Shown here: piece by piece, positions 7,960 through 17,496 of the stretch | Layout of the letters: the number at the start of each line of letters is the position of its first letter | Numbering within the stretch: the stretch's first letter is position 1 | DNA from: an uncultured Nitrospira sp. | GTDB taxonomy: Bacteria; Nitrospirota; Nitrospiria; Nitrospirales; Nitrospiraceae | Reading direction: 5' to 3' | Assembly (NCBI GenBank): GCA_902500775.1 | Contig: CABVRZ010000042.1 | Span: 1-37,851 of the forward strand | DNA: 37,851 nucleotides | The notes under the pieces: model-generated | The model's database searches: none | What the model was told of the DNA's origin: nothing | What the model saw: only the letters and a program-made list of their open reading frames with translations | Translations under genes and position numbers: made by a program

Positions 7960-10900
7960 ATGACCATCGAAGTCATACGACAGGAATATGTTCGGGCGCT
8001 CCTCGCCCATCCATCGGTGGCGACCATTTCCTTGTTTTCAGATGCAGCGCCTGTTTCGCTAGATCAGGTCTATGTCCAACGCACGGTGCTGCACGAAAGC
8101 AAGGAGAAGCAATCTCGTGCTGCCGCTTCGTCCAATCCCATGCGCGAGGTCGTGGCCAAATTGACGGAGAATCTCTGGGGGCCACTCCGGGAGCATCGAG
8201 TCGTGTTGATTGAAGGCCCTGCGGGGATGGGGAAATCGACGTTCAGTAAGCATCTCGTCCGCGAGAGCCTTACGCAGGAGTGGCGGCTTCCCATCTGGAT
8301 CCCCTTTCACCGCTTCGCCGCGAGCCAATTGCCGCTTGACCAGTACCTTGACCAGATCTATGTCCCCGAGCTCGGGCTGGCAGGAGCTGAGCGAGTGACT
8401 GATCTCTCGCAGAGCTTCTCCCTCGGTCAGTGGCTCCATGGGCAGTGGCGCGGGGGGCTTGGCCTGCTCATCCTCGATGGGCTGGATGAAGTCTTTGATC
8501 CCCAGGAGCGAAGCGCCGCCCTGGATCGGCTCCACCTTCAGGGAACCGGACGTGATCGCCCGGTGACGATTCTGACGACGCGGCCTTATCTGTCTCAGCA
8601 GCTTCCCATCGCTGTGGCGAAAACCGAGCTACAACCCCTGACGCCCAAGGAACAAGACCGGGTGCTGGAAGGCTATCGGTCGACCGTGCAGCTGACCGAT
8701 GCGGAGTTCGAGACCTTAAAGAAGAAGGTCCATTCTCCATTCACAAACCATGAGCTCCTGAGTCGCCCCGGCCATCTCGTGCAGATTCTAAGCTTCTATG
8801 TAGAGTACCGAACCCTACCGACAACGGAGACGGAACTGCTCACGTATCTGCTGCAGTGCCGATTACAGACGACCGGTCGGGTCCAGTCACCACTTGATCC
8901 CGATGATTCGGGGATAAGACAGCGACTGCTCGCCTCCATTGCCTGGCATCTCTTAGCCTGTCGCCAGGGCCAAACCCATACTAGAACCCAACTACTGACC
9001 TTGATACAGCAGGTGCTCAGAGAGCAGGCGAGTCATCACACGCCGCGCTTCTCCCTCTCTCACACCAGCGCCTTGTTGGATGATCTGGTGCACAACAGTG
9101 GGTTGCTTACGCGTGTGGAATCGGAGGGCTATGTTCCACAAAAGTCAGGCCACTATGACTTCACGCCTGCACGCTATGCCATCGAGAGTGCTATTTGGAC
9201 GCACTTGCTCACGGGCACCGCCTTGGCCGATACAGAGACGGTCACTAGCCTGAATCTCACAGACAAACAGGTACTGGAATTTCTCGACAAGAAGGCCTGG
9301 GATCTCGAATGGGAACCAGTGCTCAGAAGCTGGGTCGCACAGGCCGAGAATCGGTTTCTGTTATTTGAACGCCTCATCGACAAGACACAGGATGATCTGG
9401 CCCGGCATCGGCTTGAGACGGCGGCGCGGTGTTTCGGGGAAATACCAATGGAATACAGGGAGGAGGCTGCGGTCTCAACACTTTGTTCCCACATTGGACG
9501 GGAGGTGTTTGAACAGTGGAAGGCTGAAGCACCGCGAGGGATAAAGACACTGTTTGAGGCCGTAATAAAGGGAGTCTGGTTAGAAAGGGACGAATTGATA
9601 GAGTTAGACGAGACGCTCAGAAGAGTAGCAGTCAGGATGCTGGGAGCAGAAAGGGAAATCACGCCAGAGCATAAGCACGCGGCTTATGTGGAGCCGAGGT
9701 TACCGGGGTGGCAGGTGAAGGCTGCAGTGGTGGAGACGCTGGGGTCTGTAGAGGAGACTCTCGCAGCGAAAGGTCAGCATGCGCTTGTCGCGAAGCTGGG
9801 GGATATGGATCAGGCTGTGCGGGAGGTAGCGGTGAGAGTACTAGAGAAGGTTGGGGCGGCTCTCACGGCAGAAAGTCAACGGGCGCTCGTGGGGTGGCTG
9901 AGTGATGAGGATAAGTCTGTGCGGGCGGCAGCGGTAAATGTGCTGGGGCACGTTAGGGCGGCTCTCACGGAAGAAGGTCAGCAGGCGCTCATGGCGGGGT
10001 TGTTCGATGTGGACGAGTCGGTGCGATCCGCCGCAGCTCAGGGGCTAGTGCTGAGCGGGCTGGCTCGCAGATCAAAGGGCCAACTCGCACTCGTAACGCT
10101 GCTGGGTGATGAACATTGGTCCGTCCGGTCTAATGCGGCTTCTGGGTTAGAGCGGGTCTGGCGAGCGCTCGCCTTAGAAAACCAGGAGGCGCTGGTAGCG
10201 GAGTTGGGGAATCCGAATCAGTTTCTGCGGCAAATGGCGGTTCGAGTGCTAGTGGAAGCCTGGGATGTGCTCACGACAGAGAGCCAGCAAGCATTTTTAG
10301 CGCGGTTGGATGATCCGGACAGCTCGGTATGGGGGGAGGCGGTGATGGCGCTAGAGCATGTCGATCTGGCGCGCAAGCCAGAGATCCAACAGGTGCTAGT
10401 GACTCGGTTGACCGATCCGGATAGCTCCATACGGTGGTGGTTAGTTCAAATACTAAGTAGGGATTGGGAGGGGCTCACACCAGAAAGCCAGGAGGCGCTG
10501 GTGGCGCGGCTGGCCGATCTTGACGGGTCCGTACGGGCGGAGGTGGTGAGGTCGATAGGGCCGGCTTGGAACATGCTAAAGCCAGATGGCCTACAGGCGT
10601 TCATGGCGCGGCTGGACGATGAAGACGTGGTAGTGCGCAGGGCGGCAGTGCAGACGCTGCTGGGGGCCTCAGCGGGGTTCACGCCAGAGATCCAGCAAGA
10701 TCTCGTGAGACGGCTGGGGGATACGGACGACTCGGTACCAGTGAGCGCGACTTTGACACTGGCATACGTCGGGATAGCGCTTACAGAAGAGAGTCAGCAA
10801 GTGCTGGTGGCACGGTTGGACGATGTGAACGAGTTCATGCGGTGGGCAGCGGTTCGAGTCCTAGGTCCGGCCTGGAAGATACTCACGGCAGAAAGACGGC

Positions 10901-11838
10901 AAGCGCTGGTGGCACGGTTGGGTGATCCTAAAAAATACATACGCTTGGAGGCGGTGAATGCGCTTATGAATGTCGGGAGGGCGATCACCCCAGAAGCATG
11001 GCAGGCGTTGGTAGCACGGCTAGAGGATGACGATAAGGATGTGCGGGAAGCGGCGGCTCTGGCATTGGAGCAGGTTGGAGCCGCGCTGGCCAGGTCGATT
11101 CAGCAGGCACTCGTAGCACGACTGAAAGTGACAGGCGAGTCCGTGCGGAAGGAGGCGATGATTCGTGCTCTAGGGGAGGGATGGGGAGTCCTCGAGGCGG
11201 CGGGCTGGAAGGCGCTTCTGTCTAACCTTGTGGACGCAGATAGGTCCGTACGTGTGAGTACGCTGAGTGGGCTGATGGATATCGGGAGGGCGTTCAAGCC
11301 AGCGGGCTGGAGCACGATTGTGGCAAAGCTAGATGATCCGGACGAGTCCAAGCTGTGGACGGGAGTGGAGAGTCTCCTACAGTTTAGGGCGACGTTTACA
11401 GCGGCCGGCGAGCAGGCGCTTGTGGCGTCGCTGGCTGATTACTCGGGAGGGACGGAACCAATGAGGGAGCTAGGGCGAGCCTGGGGGAAGCTTACGGTGG
11501 CCGGCCGACAGGCGTTTTTGGCGAGACTAGAGGCTGCCAATCAATATGTGCATAATGCGGCGGTTGACGGGATTAGTGAGACCTGGGGGATATCTACACC
11601 AGAGAGTCGGCAGGAGCTGGCAGCAGGGCTAGAACATCCACATCAGGTTGTACGGGAGGCGGCGGTCCATGCGATCCGCGCTGCGAAGAAACAAGGGCTT
11701 CGTTGGTTCGAGGATGGTACTACGATGGGTCATGGCCGACTAGTTTCTGAACTAAGCCAAACCGATCAATTTGCCGATGGCTGTTGTATGCGTCACTCCC
11801 TGCACGGATCTTTTATCCTTGGTCCTACGAATACCTAA
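7960..11838 (+). CDS. NACHT NTPase with long C-terminal HEAT-like repeat array (paralog 1)
   Basis: This 1292-residue protein has an N-terminal segment of about 80 residues, then a NACHT NTPase. Walker A is GPAGMGKS (Lys92), Walker B is LLILDGLDE (Asp173), and a TILTTRP sensor motif follows near residue 205. A helical middle region reaches about residue 570. From about residue 580 to 1245 there are roughly nineteen 34-residue HEAT-like units of the type LTxESQQALVARLDDxDxSVR. The N-terminal segment is too short for a known nuclease, protease or TIR effector. NACHT proteins are ATP-driven oligomerising switches used in bacterial antiviral defence and animal inflammasomes, and the repeats would be the sensing surface. 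A stop codon just upstream fixes the start at 7960; the ribosome binding site is weak. The paralog at 13007-16294 is closely similar over the N-terminus and NTPase. Confidence 0.85.
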   Translation: MTIEVIRQEYVRALLAHPSVATISLFSDAAPVSLDQVYVQRTVLHESKEKQSRAAASSNPMREVVAKLTENLWGPLREHRVVLIEGPAGMGKSTFSKHLVRESLTQEWRLPIWIPFHRFAASQLPLDQYLDQIYVPELGLAGAERVTDLSQSFSLGQWLHGQWRGGLGLLILDGLDEVFDPQERSAALDRLHLQGTGRDRPVTILTTRPYLSQQLPIAVAKTELQPLTPKEQDRVLEGYRSTVQLTDAEFETLKKKVHSPFTNHELLSRPGHLVQILSFYVEYRTLPTTETELLTYLLQCRLQTTGRVQSPLDPDDSGIRQRLLASIAWHLLACRQGQTHTRTQLLTLIQQVLREQASHHTPRFSLSHTSALLDDLVHNSGLLTRVESEGYVPQKSGHYDFTPARYAIESAIWTHLLTGTALADTETVTSLNLTDKQVLEFLDKKAWDLEWEPVLRSWVAQAENRFLLFERLIDKTQDDLARHRLETAARCFGEIPMEYREEAAVSTLCSHIGREVFEQWKAEAPRGIKTLFEAVIKGVWLERDELIELDETLRRVAVRMLGAEREITPEHKHAAYVEPRLPGWQVKAAVVETLGSVEETLAAKGQHALVAKLGDMDQAVREVAVRVLEKVGAALTAESQRALVGWLSDEDKSVRAAAVNVLGHVRAALTEEGQQALMAGLFDVDESVRSAAAQGLVLSGLARRSKGQLALVTLLGDEHWSVRSNAASGLERVWRALALENQEALVAELGNPNQFLRQMAVRVLVEAWDVLTTESQQAFLARLDDPDSSVWGEAVMALEHVDLARKPEIQQVLVTRLTDPDSSIRWWLVQILSRDWEGLTPESQEALVARLADLDGSVRAEVVRSIGPAWNMLKPDGLQAFMARLDDEDVVVRRAAVQTLLGASAGFTPEIQQDLVRRLGDTDDSVPVSATLTLAYVGIALTEESQQVLVARLDDVNEFMRWAAVRVLGPAWKILTAERRQALVARLGDPKKYIRLEAVNALMNVGRAITPEAWQALVARLEDDDKDVREAAALALEQVGAALARSIQQALVARLKVTGESVRKEAMIRALGEGWGVLEAAGWKALLSNLVDADRSVRVSTLSGLMDIGRAFKPAGWSTIVAKLDDPDESKLWTGVESLLQFRATFTAAGEQALVASLADYSGGTEPMRELGRAWGKLTVAGRQAFLARLEAANQYVHNAAVDGISETWGISTPESRQELAAGLEHPHQVVREAAVHAIRAAKKQGLRWFEDGTTMGHGRLVSELSQTDQFADGCCMRHSLHGSFILGPTNT
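9700..11700 (+). repeat. Tandem 102-base HEAT-like repeat units in NACHT paralog 1
   Basis: About nineteen consecutive units of 34 codons encode helix pairs with the core pattern QxALVARLxDxDxSVRxxAVxxL. The units have diverged more at DNA level than those in paralog 2 but keep the same length and phase. Confidence 0.8.
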
Positions 11839-12059
11839 TGCAATTGTCCTGCGGTCGGGTTCTTCGATGTGAGTCGTTCCTCTTCGTTGCAGCCACCTCC
11901 CTGCGCGTCAGTCCGGGTTGACTCAGATCAGGTGAGTCTCACCGTCCGTGCAGTCCGAGTGCCCTCCCCATGATGATCAGACCTCGTTCCCCCTTCTTGT
12001 TGTTCTTGGCACCTCTCCACGCAAATCGTGTACGTGGGTGTGATGGAGACGGGATGTGT

Positions 12060-12710
12060 CTAGGGCTCGAACAAGGTTCCGCACAGCTCACATCGAATCT
12101 GCCCTTGCTGCAGCACCGAGTGTTTCACATACACACTCCGGTGTAACGTATCGGGGCATGCACACACCAGCCGCGTGTAGCCGCTGGGGGGAAGTGGCCG
12201 GGAGGCTCGACGAGGGATTCGCTGCGGATCGGTTCCCAAGGGCAAGCCTTCCTTGAGAATGGTCAGGACTGGGGTGTAGCAGCTTGGAATGTCCATACGG
12301 CCTGGCCACTGTGTGTGGGCAAACCCATGGCGGGTATCTAGGAACAAACATTCCAACCCCAGTTCCCGGCACTGTTTTGCGAAGACCTTGTTGTGGTAAT
12401 GGCGACAATAGCCAATGCCCCCGTTTGCGGATTTTTCCAGGAGCGCATGGGCGGCTTCGTGAAGCAGGACGGCCAGCAGGTCTGCTGGGTTCTCGAATAG
12501 GTCAGGGCTGATCGCCAGTTCATGAGTTTGGCCTGGGGTGGCGTTTCGCCAATGGTGGGAAGCGAAGTGTCCAAGTTTTCTGCGCCGAGCGCCTGCCGAT
12601 AGGATGACGCAGACGACGGATGGGAGACCAGGGAGGATGGTCTGCAGCGCCGCCCAGGCATGCTCCAGACAGTGGGAGGCTTCCGACCCGCGAGTATCGA
12701 GTGTGTTCAT
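12060..12710 (-). CDS. SprT-like zinc metalloprotease with C-terminal zinc-ribbon-like cysteines
   Basis: The 216-residue protein starts at the ATG at 12710, seven bases after AGGGAG; an ATG two codons upstream sits too close to that site. Residues 84-88 read HEAAH within LLAVLLHEAAHALLEK, and a further histidine pair (His104 and His106 in YCRHYHNKVF) fits the third zinc ligand of the SprT family. The C-terminus has two cysteine pairs (VCAC and RCELCG) that could form a zinc ribbon, as in SprT-like proteins. Eukaryotic Spartan, of the same family, cleaves DNA-protein crosslinks. Whether this bacterial protein does so is unknown. The gene sits between the two NACHT-HEAT paralogs on the opposite strand and converges on the first. 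Confidence 0.8.
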   Translation of the reverse strand: MNTLDTRGSEASHCLEHAWAALQTILPGLPSVVCVILSAGARRRKLGHFASHHWRNATPGQTHELAISPDLFENPADLLAVLLHEAAHALLEKSANGGIGYCRHYHNKVFAKQCRELGLECLFLDTRHGFAHTQWPGRMDIPSCYTPVLTILKEGLPLGTDPQRIPRRASRPLPPSGYTRLVCACPDTLHRSVYVKHSVLQQGQIRCELCGTLFEP

Positions 12711-12793
12711 GACCATTCTCCCTTGGACTTCAGAATCGGTATCCAGTCGCTAGTTAGTTATCGTGGGAAAAGTTCCGCAATCTGACGGACTTG

Positions 12794-12979
12794 TCACTTC
12801 ACAAAATGGTGAAGTGTGCGTGTCAGATTCTCCAATTGGCTGAGCGATAGTGTCTTAGACAGGCACGCAACCTCATGTCTGAGCATTGGGGGATAGAGCA
12901 GAAGTTGGACAAACCCAAGTATCTCGTTTGCGTCGATGCATGCTGAGAAGGAGTGTAACTCTGTCCAAGGGAGGCCCAT
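12794..12979 (-). CDS. Possible small protein (61 aa), hypothetical
   Basis: An ATG at 12979 opens a 61-codon frame upstream of the SprT-like gene on the same strand, ending 83 bases before it. The product has an amphipathic, leucine-rich second half (VACLSKTLSLSQLENLTRTL) that looks more protein-like than a random frame. There is only a weak purine-rich stretch before the start. The coding sequence ends just upstream of the divergent NACHT paralog 2, in its likely promoter region. I recognise no family, and it could be a chance frame. Confidence 0.3.
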   Translation of the reverse strand: MGLPWTELHSFSACIDANEILGFVQLLLYPPMLRHEVACLSKTLSLSQLENLTRTLHHFVK

Positions 12980-13006
12980 GGTTTCTTCTCTTCCTAGAGG
13001 TACGGT

Positions 13007-16000
13007 ATGCTCATGCATGTGAAGACGACGCTGTCCTCTGCCATCGCGGCCCTTCGTCGGCGCTACCTGACGGCCCTGTTGACGGATCCAGCCGTAACAA
13101 AGATTCCTGCCTCAACAAGCGGGGCAACCCTCTCATTGAAGCAGGTCTATCTCCCCCGTACCATCCTGCATGAGGTGAAGCGAGAGCAATCGGGTGATGC
13201 TGCCAGCGAGTCCACTTCCTCCCGTGAGGTTGTCGTGAAGGAGCCAGTGAATCTCTGGGAGAAACTTCGGGATCATCGAGTCGTGCTTATTGAAGGGCCG
13301 GCGGGGATGGGCAAATCCACTCTGAGCAAACATCTCGTCCGCGAGAGCCTTGCCCGGGCGCGCCGACTCCCAATCTGGATTCCCTTCCACCGCTTTGCGG
13401 CGAGCCAATTGCCGTTTGATGAGTACCTCGACCAGATTTATGTCTCCGAACTTGGATTGGGAACTGCACGGGTAACCGCTGACGATGATGCCACCAAGAG
13501 TCTCTCTCTCGGCCAGTGGCTGTATGGGCAGTGGCGTGGGGGCCTTGGCCTGCTCATCCTTGATGGGCTCGATGAAGTCTTTGATCTCCACATGCGCACG
13601 GCAGCGCTTCAACGTCTGCATCTCGAGGGAACCGGCGGTGATCGCCCGGTGACGATTCTGACGACTCGTCCGTTGACCCACGGGATTCCAATCAAAGTTG
13701 AAAAGACCGAGCTCCAAGCCCTGAGGCCTATAGAACAGATCCAGCTGCTTTCACGATATCGGCCCACTATGCAACTGACGGAGGCTCAATTTCAGACTTT
13801 CCTACAGAAGGTGGAGACTCACTCCGCTGGTCGTGAGCTCATGAGTCGCCCTGGCCATCTGGTGCAGATGCTGGGCTTCTATGCAGAGCGCCAGGCTTTG
13901 CCTTCAACGGAGACGGAACTGCTCACGTATCTCTTGCACCGCCGATTGCAGACGACAGGCCGCATACAACCGCCGGTTGATCCTGATGATCCCGCGACAA
14001 AAAAGCGATTGCTTGCCTCCATCGCGTTGCATCTGCTGGCCTGTCGGAAAGGACGGCTCCACACTCGAGCACAGCTCTTAGCCCTCATCCAGCAAGTACT
14101 TACGGAGCATGCCGGTCATCACAGACCGCTCTTCTCCCTCTCACAGGCCAGTCCCTTGCTGAATGATCTGCTGCACAACAGTGGATTGCTCACACGGGTT
14201 GGGATGGATCCGGAACGCTATGCCATTGAGAGCGCGATCTGGGCGTCCTTGCTCACGGGCACCGCGTTGGCGGACCGACAGACGCGAACCAGTCTCGATC
14301 TCACTGAGGGGCAGGTGCTGGAGTTTCTCGACAAGAAGGCATGGGATCCGGAGTGGGAACCGGTACTGAAGGCTTGGGTGGGGCAGACGGACAATCCGTT
14401 CCCGCTATTCGAACGTCTTACTGACAAGACGCAGGATGATCTGGCCCGGCATCGGCTCGGGACGGCCGGACGGTGTCTGATTGAGGTGAAGTCATCACTG
14501 ACAGGCCAGCAGGAGTATCAGGCTTTCAGTGTACAGATTCCCACGGAGGCGTTTGAGGTGTGGAAGGCCGAAGCGTTACGAGGGACACAGGGGCTAGTTG
14601 AAAATTCATTGCGAGCTGCATGGGCGGAGACAAAATATGGACAAACAGAAGTGCTTAAGTTGCTGACGGCTGCAACTGAGCATATGAGGATAGTCATAAA
14701 GGCACTCGGGGGGCTGGGCCCTGCAATGTCGGAGCCTGTGCAGCAGGCCATGGTCGCGCAGTTCCAGGATCGAGATGAGTCGGTGTTACGGGCGGCGAGC
14801 GAAGCCCTCTGTAGCGTGGGAGTCTTCATGTCGGAACCTGTGCAGCAGGCTCTCGTGGCGCGATTGCAGGATCCGGATGAACTTGTTCGCTGGATGGCGA
14901 GTAAGGCCCTCCGTAGCGCAGATGCCTCCATGTCAGAATCTGTGCAGCAGACCCTGGTGACGTGGTTGCAGGATCCAATAGAGTCTGTTCGCGAGGCGGC
15001 GAGCGAGGCTCTCCGTGGAATGGGTGCTTCCATGCCTAAATTCGTGCAGCAGGCTCTGATCAAACTGTTAAAAGATCCGGAACAGAGAGTTCGGGGGGCG
15101 GCGGGCGAGGCCCTCCGTAGCGTGGGTGTCTCTATGTCGGAGTCTGTGCAACAAGCTCTCGTGGGGCTGTGGCAGGGTGATGGGTGGATGTGTTCGCTGG
15201 CGGGCCTGGTTCTCCGTAGCGTGGGTGCCTCTATGTCAGAGTCTGTGCAACAGGCTCTAGTAAGGCTGCTGCGGGATTCAGATAAATCTAAGTCATGTGC
15301 GGCAAGCCAGACCCTCTGCAGCGTGGGTGCCTCCATGTCGGAGTCTGTGCAACAGGCTCTCGTGGCGCTATTACGGGATTCGGATGATCATGTGTGCTGG
15401 AGGGCGAGCTTGGTTCTCAGCAGCGTGGGTGCTTCCATGCCGGAGTCTGTGCGACAGGCTCTCGTGGTGCGATTGCATGATCCAGATGACGTTGTGCGCT
15501 GGCAGGCAAGCAAGGCTCTCGCTGGATGGGGTACCTCTATGCCGGAAGCCGTGCAACAGGCTCTCGTGGAGCAGTTGCATGATTCGGATAACCTTGTGTG
15601 CCACGCGGCGAGCCAGACCCTCAGTAGCGTGGGTGCTTCTATGTCGGAATCTGTGCAACAGGCGCTACTGGTGCGGTTGCAGGATTCGGATGAAGCTGTG
15701 CGTGAGGGGGCGAGCGAGGCTTTGGCTGGATTGGGCACCTCCATGTCGGTACCTGTGCAACAGACCTTGGTGAAACTGCTAAAAAATCCGAAATGGGGTG
15801 TGCGCAGAGAGGCGAGCGAGGCTCTCCGTGGAATGGGTGCTTCCATGCCTAAATTTGTGCAGCAGGCCCTGGTGAAACTGTTAGAAGATCCGGCACGGCT
15901 TGTGCGCAGGGCGGCGCACAGGGCACTCTACAGCGTGGGTGCCTTCATGTCGGAACCCGTGCAACTAGCGCTAGTAGAGTGGCTGAAAGATCCGGATGAC

Positions 16001-16294
16001 ACTGTGGGCTGGGAGGTGAGCGAGGCCCTTTGTAGCGTGGGTGCTTCCATGTCGGAATCTGTGCAACAGGCGCTAGTGGAGCGGTTGCAGGATCCGGATG
16101 AAGCTGTGCGTGAGGTGGCGAGCAAGGCCCTCGCTTCTGCGCAGCAGCAAGGGGTCCGGCTTATTCCCAATTATGTAGTTTTGGGGCCTAGACGACCGGG
16201 TTTGAAGCTCAGTGCAACGGCTCCTTTTCGTGATGGCTGTGCAGAGGTGATGAGCGTCCGGCGACAGATTGTGCCTCTGTCGTTTGACACGTAA
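13007..16294 (+). CDS. NACHT NTPase with C-terminal HEAT-like repeat array (paralog 2)
   Basis: The ATG at 13007 has GAGG six bases upstream. The 1095-residue product has the same plan as the gene at 7960. It has a short N-terminus with the shared LSLKQVYLPRTILHE segment, then Walker A GPAGMGKS (Lys103), Walker B LLILDGLDE (Asp186), a TILTTRP motif, a helical middle region and fourteen HEAT-like units from about residue 570 to 1045. Long stretches of the NTPase are nearly identical to paralog 1 (IWIPFHRFAASQLP), while the repeat arrays differ, as expected when a sensor diversifies after gene duplication. The C-terminal tail of about 50 residues is not obviously related to that of paralog 1. 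No effector domain is recognisable. It is probably a cytoplasmic sensor switch, and its trigger is unknown. Confidence 0.85.
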   Translation: MLMHVKTTLSSAIAALRRRYLTALLTDPAVTKIPASTSGATLSLKQVYLPRTILHEVKREQSGDAASESTSSREVVVKEPVNLWEKLRDHRVVLIEGPAGMGKSTLSKHLVRESLARARRLPIWIPFHRFAASQLPFDEYLDQIYVSELGLGTARVTADDDATKSLSLGQWLYGQWRGGLGLLILDGLDEVFDLHMRTAALQRLHLEGTGGDRPVTILTTRPLTHGIPIKVEKTELQALRPIEQIQLLSRYRPTMQLTEAQFQTFLQKVETHSAGRELMSRPGHLVQMLGFYAERQALPSTETELLTYLLHRRLQTTGRIQPPVDPDDPATKKRLLASIALHLLACRKGRLHTRAQLLALIQQVLTEHAGHHRPLFSLSQASPLLNDLLHNSGLLTRVGMDPERYAIESAIWASLLTGTALADRQTRTSLDLTEGQVLEFLDKKAWDPEWEPVLKAWVGQTDNPFPLFERLTDKTQDDLARHRLGTAGRCLIEVKSSLTGQQEYQAFSVQIPTEAFEVWKAEALRGTQGLVENSLRAAWAETKYGQTEVLKLLTAATEHMRIVIKALGGLGPAMSEPVQQAMVAQFQDRDESVLRAASEALCSVGVFMSEPVQQALVARLQDPDELVRWMASKALRSADASMSESVQQTLVTWLQDPIESVREAASEALRGMGASMPKFVQQALIKLLKDPEQRVRGAAGEALRSVGVSMSESVQQALVGLWQGDGWMCSLAGLVLRSVGASMSESVQQALVRLLRDSDKSKSCAASQTLCSVGASMSESVQQALVALLRDSDDHVCWRASLVLSSVGASMPESVRQALVVRLHDPDDVVRWQASKALAGWGTSMPEAVQQALVEQLHDSDNLVCHAASQTLSSVGASMSESVQQALLVRLQDSDEAVREGASEALAGLGTSMSVPVQQTLVKLLKNPKWGVRREASEALRGMGASMPKFVQQALVKLLEDPARLVRRAAHRALYSVGAFMSEPVQLALVEWLKDPDDTVGWEVSEALCSVGASMSESVQQALVERLQDPDEAVREVASKALASAQQQGVRLIPNYVVLGPRRPGLKLSATAPFRDGCAEVMSVRRQIVPLSFDT
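14690..16150 (+). repeat. Fourteen near-identical 102-base HEAT-like units in NACHT paralog 2
   Basis: A marker ATG in the phrase SMSESVQQALV recurs at 14726, 14828, 14930, 15032, 15134, 15233, 15335, 15437, 15539, 15641, 15743, 15845, 15947 and 16049. The spacing is 102 bases every time except one of 99. Many units are almost identical at DNA level, which points to recent expansion or gene conversion. Confidence 0.9.
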
Positions 16295-16772
16295 CGATAT
16301 GTCAGAGATGTGTATCTCTCCATAATGGAACGTTCGTCACGGCCCTCCCTTTGCCTCCGATGCACTAACTTTGCCGAGGGTATTCACACGGACTTTGCTG
16401 CCGCTGCGTACCTGAATGGATCGTCCAGTCCCTCTGTTCCACGACCTCGTTAGACATCATTTAGGTATATTACCCGTAATCACCTCTGCCTGCTTGAATT
16501 GACTGTGCTGCCCATCTGTTCTTCCACTCCGTCAGAATAGCTACAAGTATTCGGGATAATTCCCCAGGAGGCTCAATGATGGCGTATCAATGAAAGGAGA
16601 AGTCCATGATCGAGGTGCCGAGGTGGCAACTGGGAGGAGTGATAGATTGAGTTACACGCGGTGCTGCCTTCATCTATTTACCCGCCTCACTGAGTCTGTC
16701 AAATCTCCATCGCAGAGGGAGGATTTCAGATTATGAGGCATGATGATAGAGCTTCACTGAAAGGGGGAATCC
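16295..16772. other. Intergenic region after NACHT paralog 2
   Basis: No gene is supported. A 14-codon frame at 16606-16650 has a GGAG site and resembles the start region of the following lipoprotein gene. This may be a decayed leader or chance. No terminator with a T run is evident after the NACHT stop. Confidence 0.45.
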
Positions 16773-17462
16773 ATGAATCAGACATCGACGTGGCGAGCGG
16801 GATGGGTGAGTGGGCTGGGGCTCGCGTTGTGTTCTGGCCTATTCCTTGGCGGCTGTTCGAACAATACGCCCGAGACACCGAGTGCGCAGGCGGCAGTACC
16901 GGTATCTGTTATCGAAGTACAACGGTTTCATGCTGCCGACTTTACCTGGCCGGAACTCTTGGAGCGTCTGGAGAAAGGGCAGCTCGCGCATATCCTCGAC
17001 CAGGAGTCGGATTGGGTGTGGCTGACGGTGATGTATCTGCACGATCTGAATGAACTCTTCGCCGATCCTGATATGAATATGTTCATCGATCCGCTCTGTT
17101 TCAGCCGGGTCTACAGGCCCGAGATGACCACGAAATTGGAAGCCGTGATGTGGTCGAGCGTGGCTCCAAAGGCGGTGGGAGATTTGGCGGAGATCATGCT
17201 CAATCAAACAGACTCGGCGGCGACGTTTCGCCAAAAGTATCCCTATGTCGCTACGGTGCTTGGTGAGATTCGAGACGAAGTCCCCTCGGGGACACTCGAT
17301 CGACTCTTCTATGTAAAAAATCTCCGTCAGATATTCCGCGATCGAGCGCGTAAGGATGCCAGAACCTTGATGACGGTATACAAGTGCCAGTCTGGCGAAG
17401 TGACCGAGCGGATCTACAACAATGCGTATAAGTTGGTCAGTCAGTATCGGCAGCGTGGGTAA
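16773..17462 (+). CDS. Predicted lipoprotein of unknown function
   Basis: The ATG at 16773 follows AAAGGGGGA. The 229-residue protein opens with a signal peptide ending in the lipobox LGGC, so it should be lipid-anchored in the envelope. The mature part is mostly helical and acidic, with aromatic-rich stretches (ESDWVWLTVMYLHDLNELF) and a basic C-terminal third. I do not recognise a family. A small secreted protein gene starts 35 bases downstream with its own strong ribosome binding site, so the two probably form an operon. Confidence 0.75.
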   Translation: MNQTSTWRAGWVSGLGLALCSGLFLGGCSNNTPETPSAQAAVPVSVIEVQRFHAADFTWPELLERLEKGQLAHILDQESDWVWLTVMYLHDLNELFADPDMNMFIDPLCFSRVYRPEMTTKLEAVMWSSVAPKAVGDLAEIMLNQTDSAATFRQKYPYVATVLGEIRDEVPSGTLDRLFYVKNLRQIFRDRARKDARTLMTVYKCQSGEVTERIYNNAYKLVSQYRQRG

Positions 17463-17496
17463 TCAACAGTCCAACACTCAACAAAGGAGGTTTGTC

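Noticed and set aside
14518..15336. Long minus-strand frame (272 codons) inside NACHT paralog 2
   Set aside because: It is a by-product of the repeated 102-base units; the plus-strand frame carries the clear NACHT and HEAT motifs.
16606..16650. 14-codon frame with a GGAG site before the lipoprotein gene
   Set aside because: There is no attenuator structure or codon bias suggesting a leader peptide; chance is likely.
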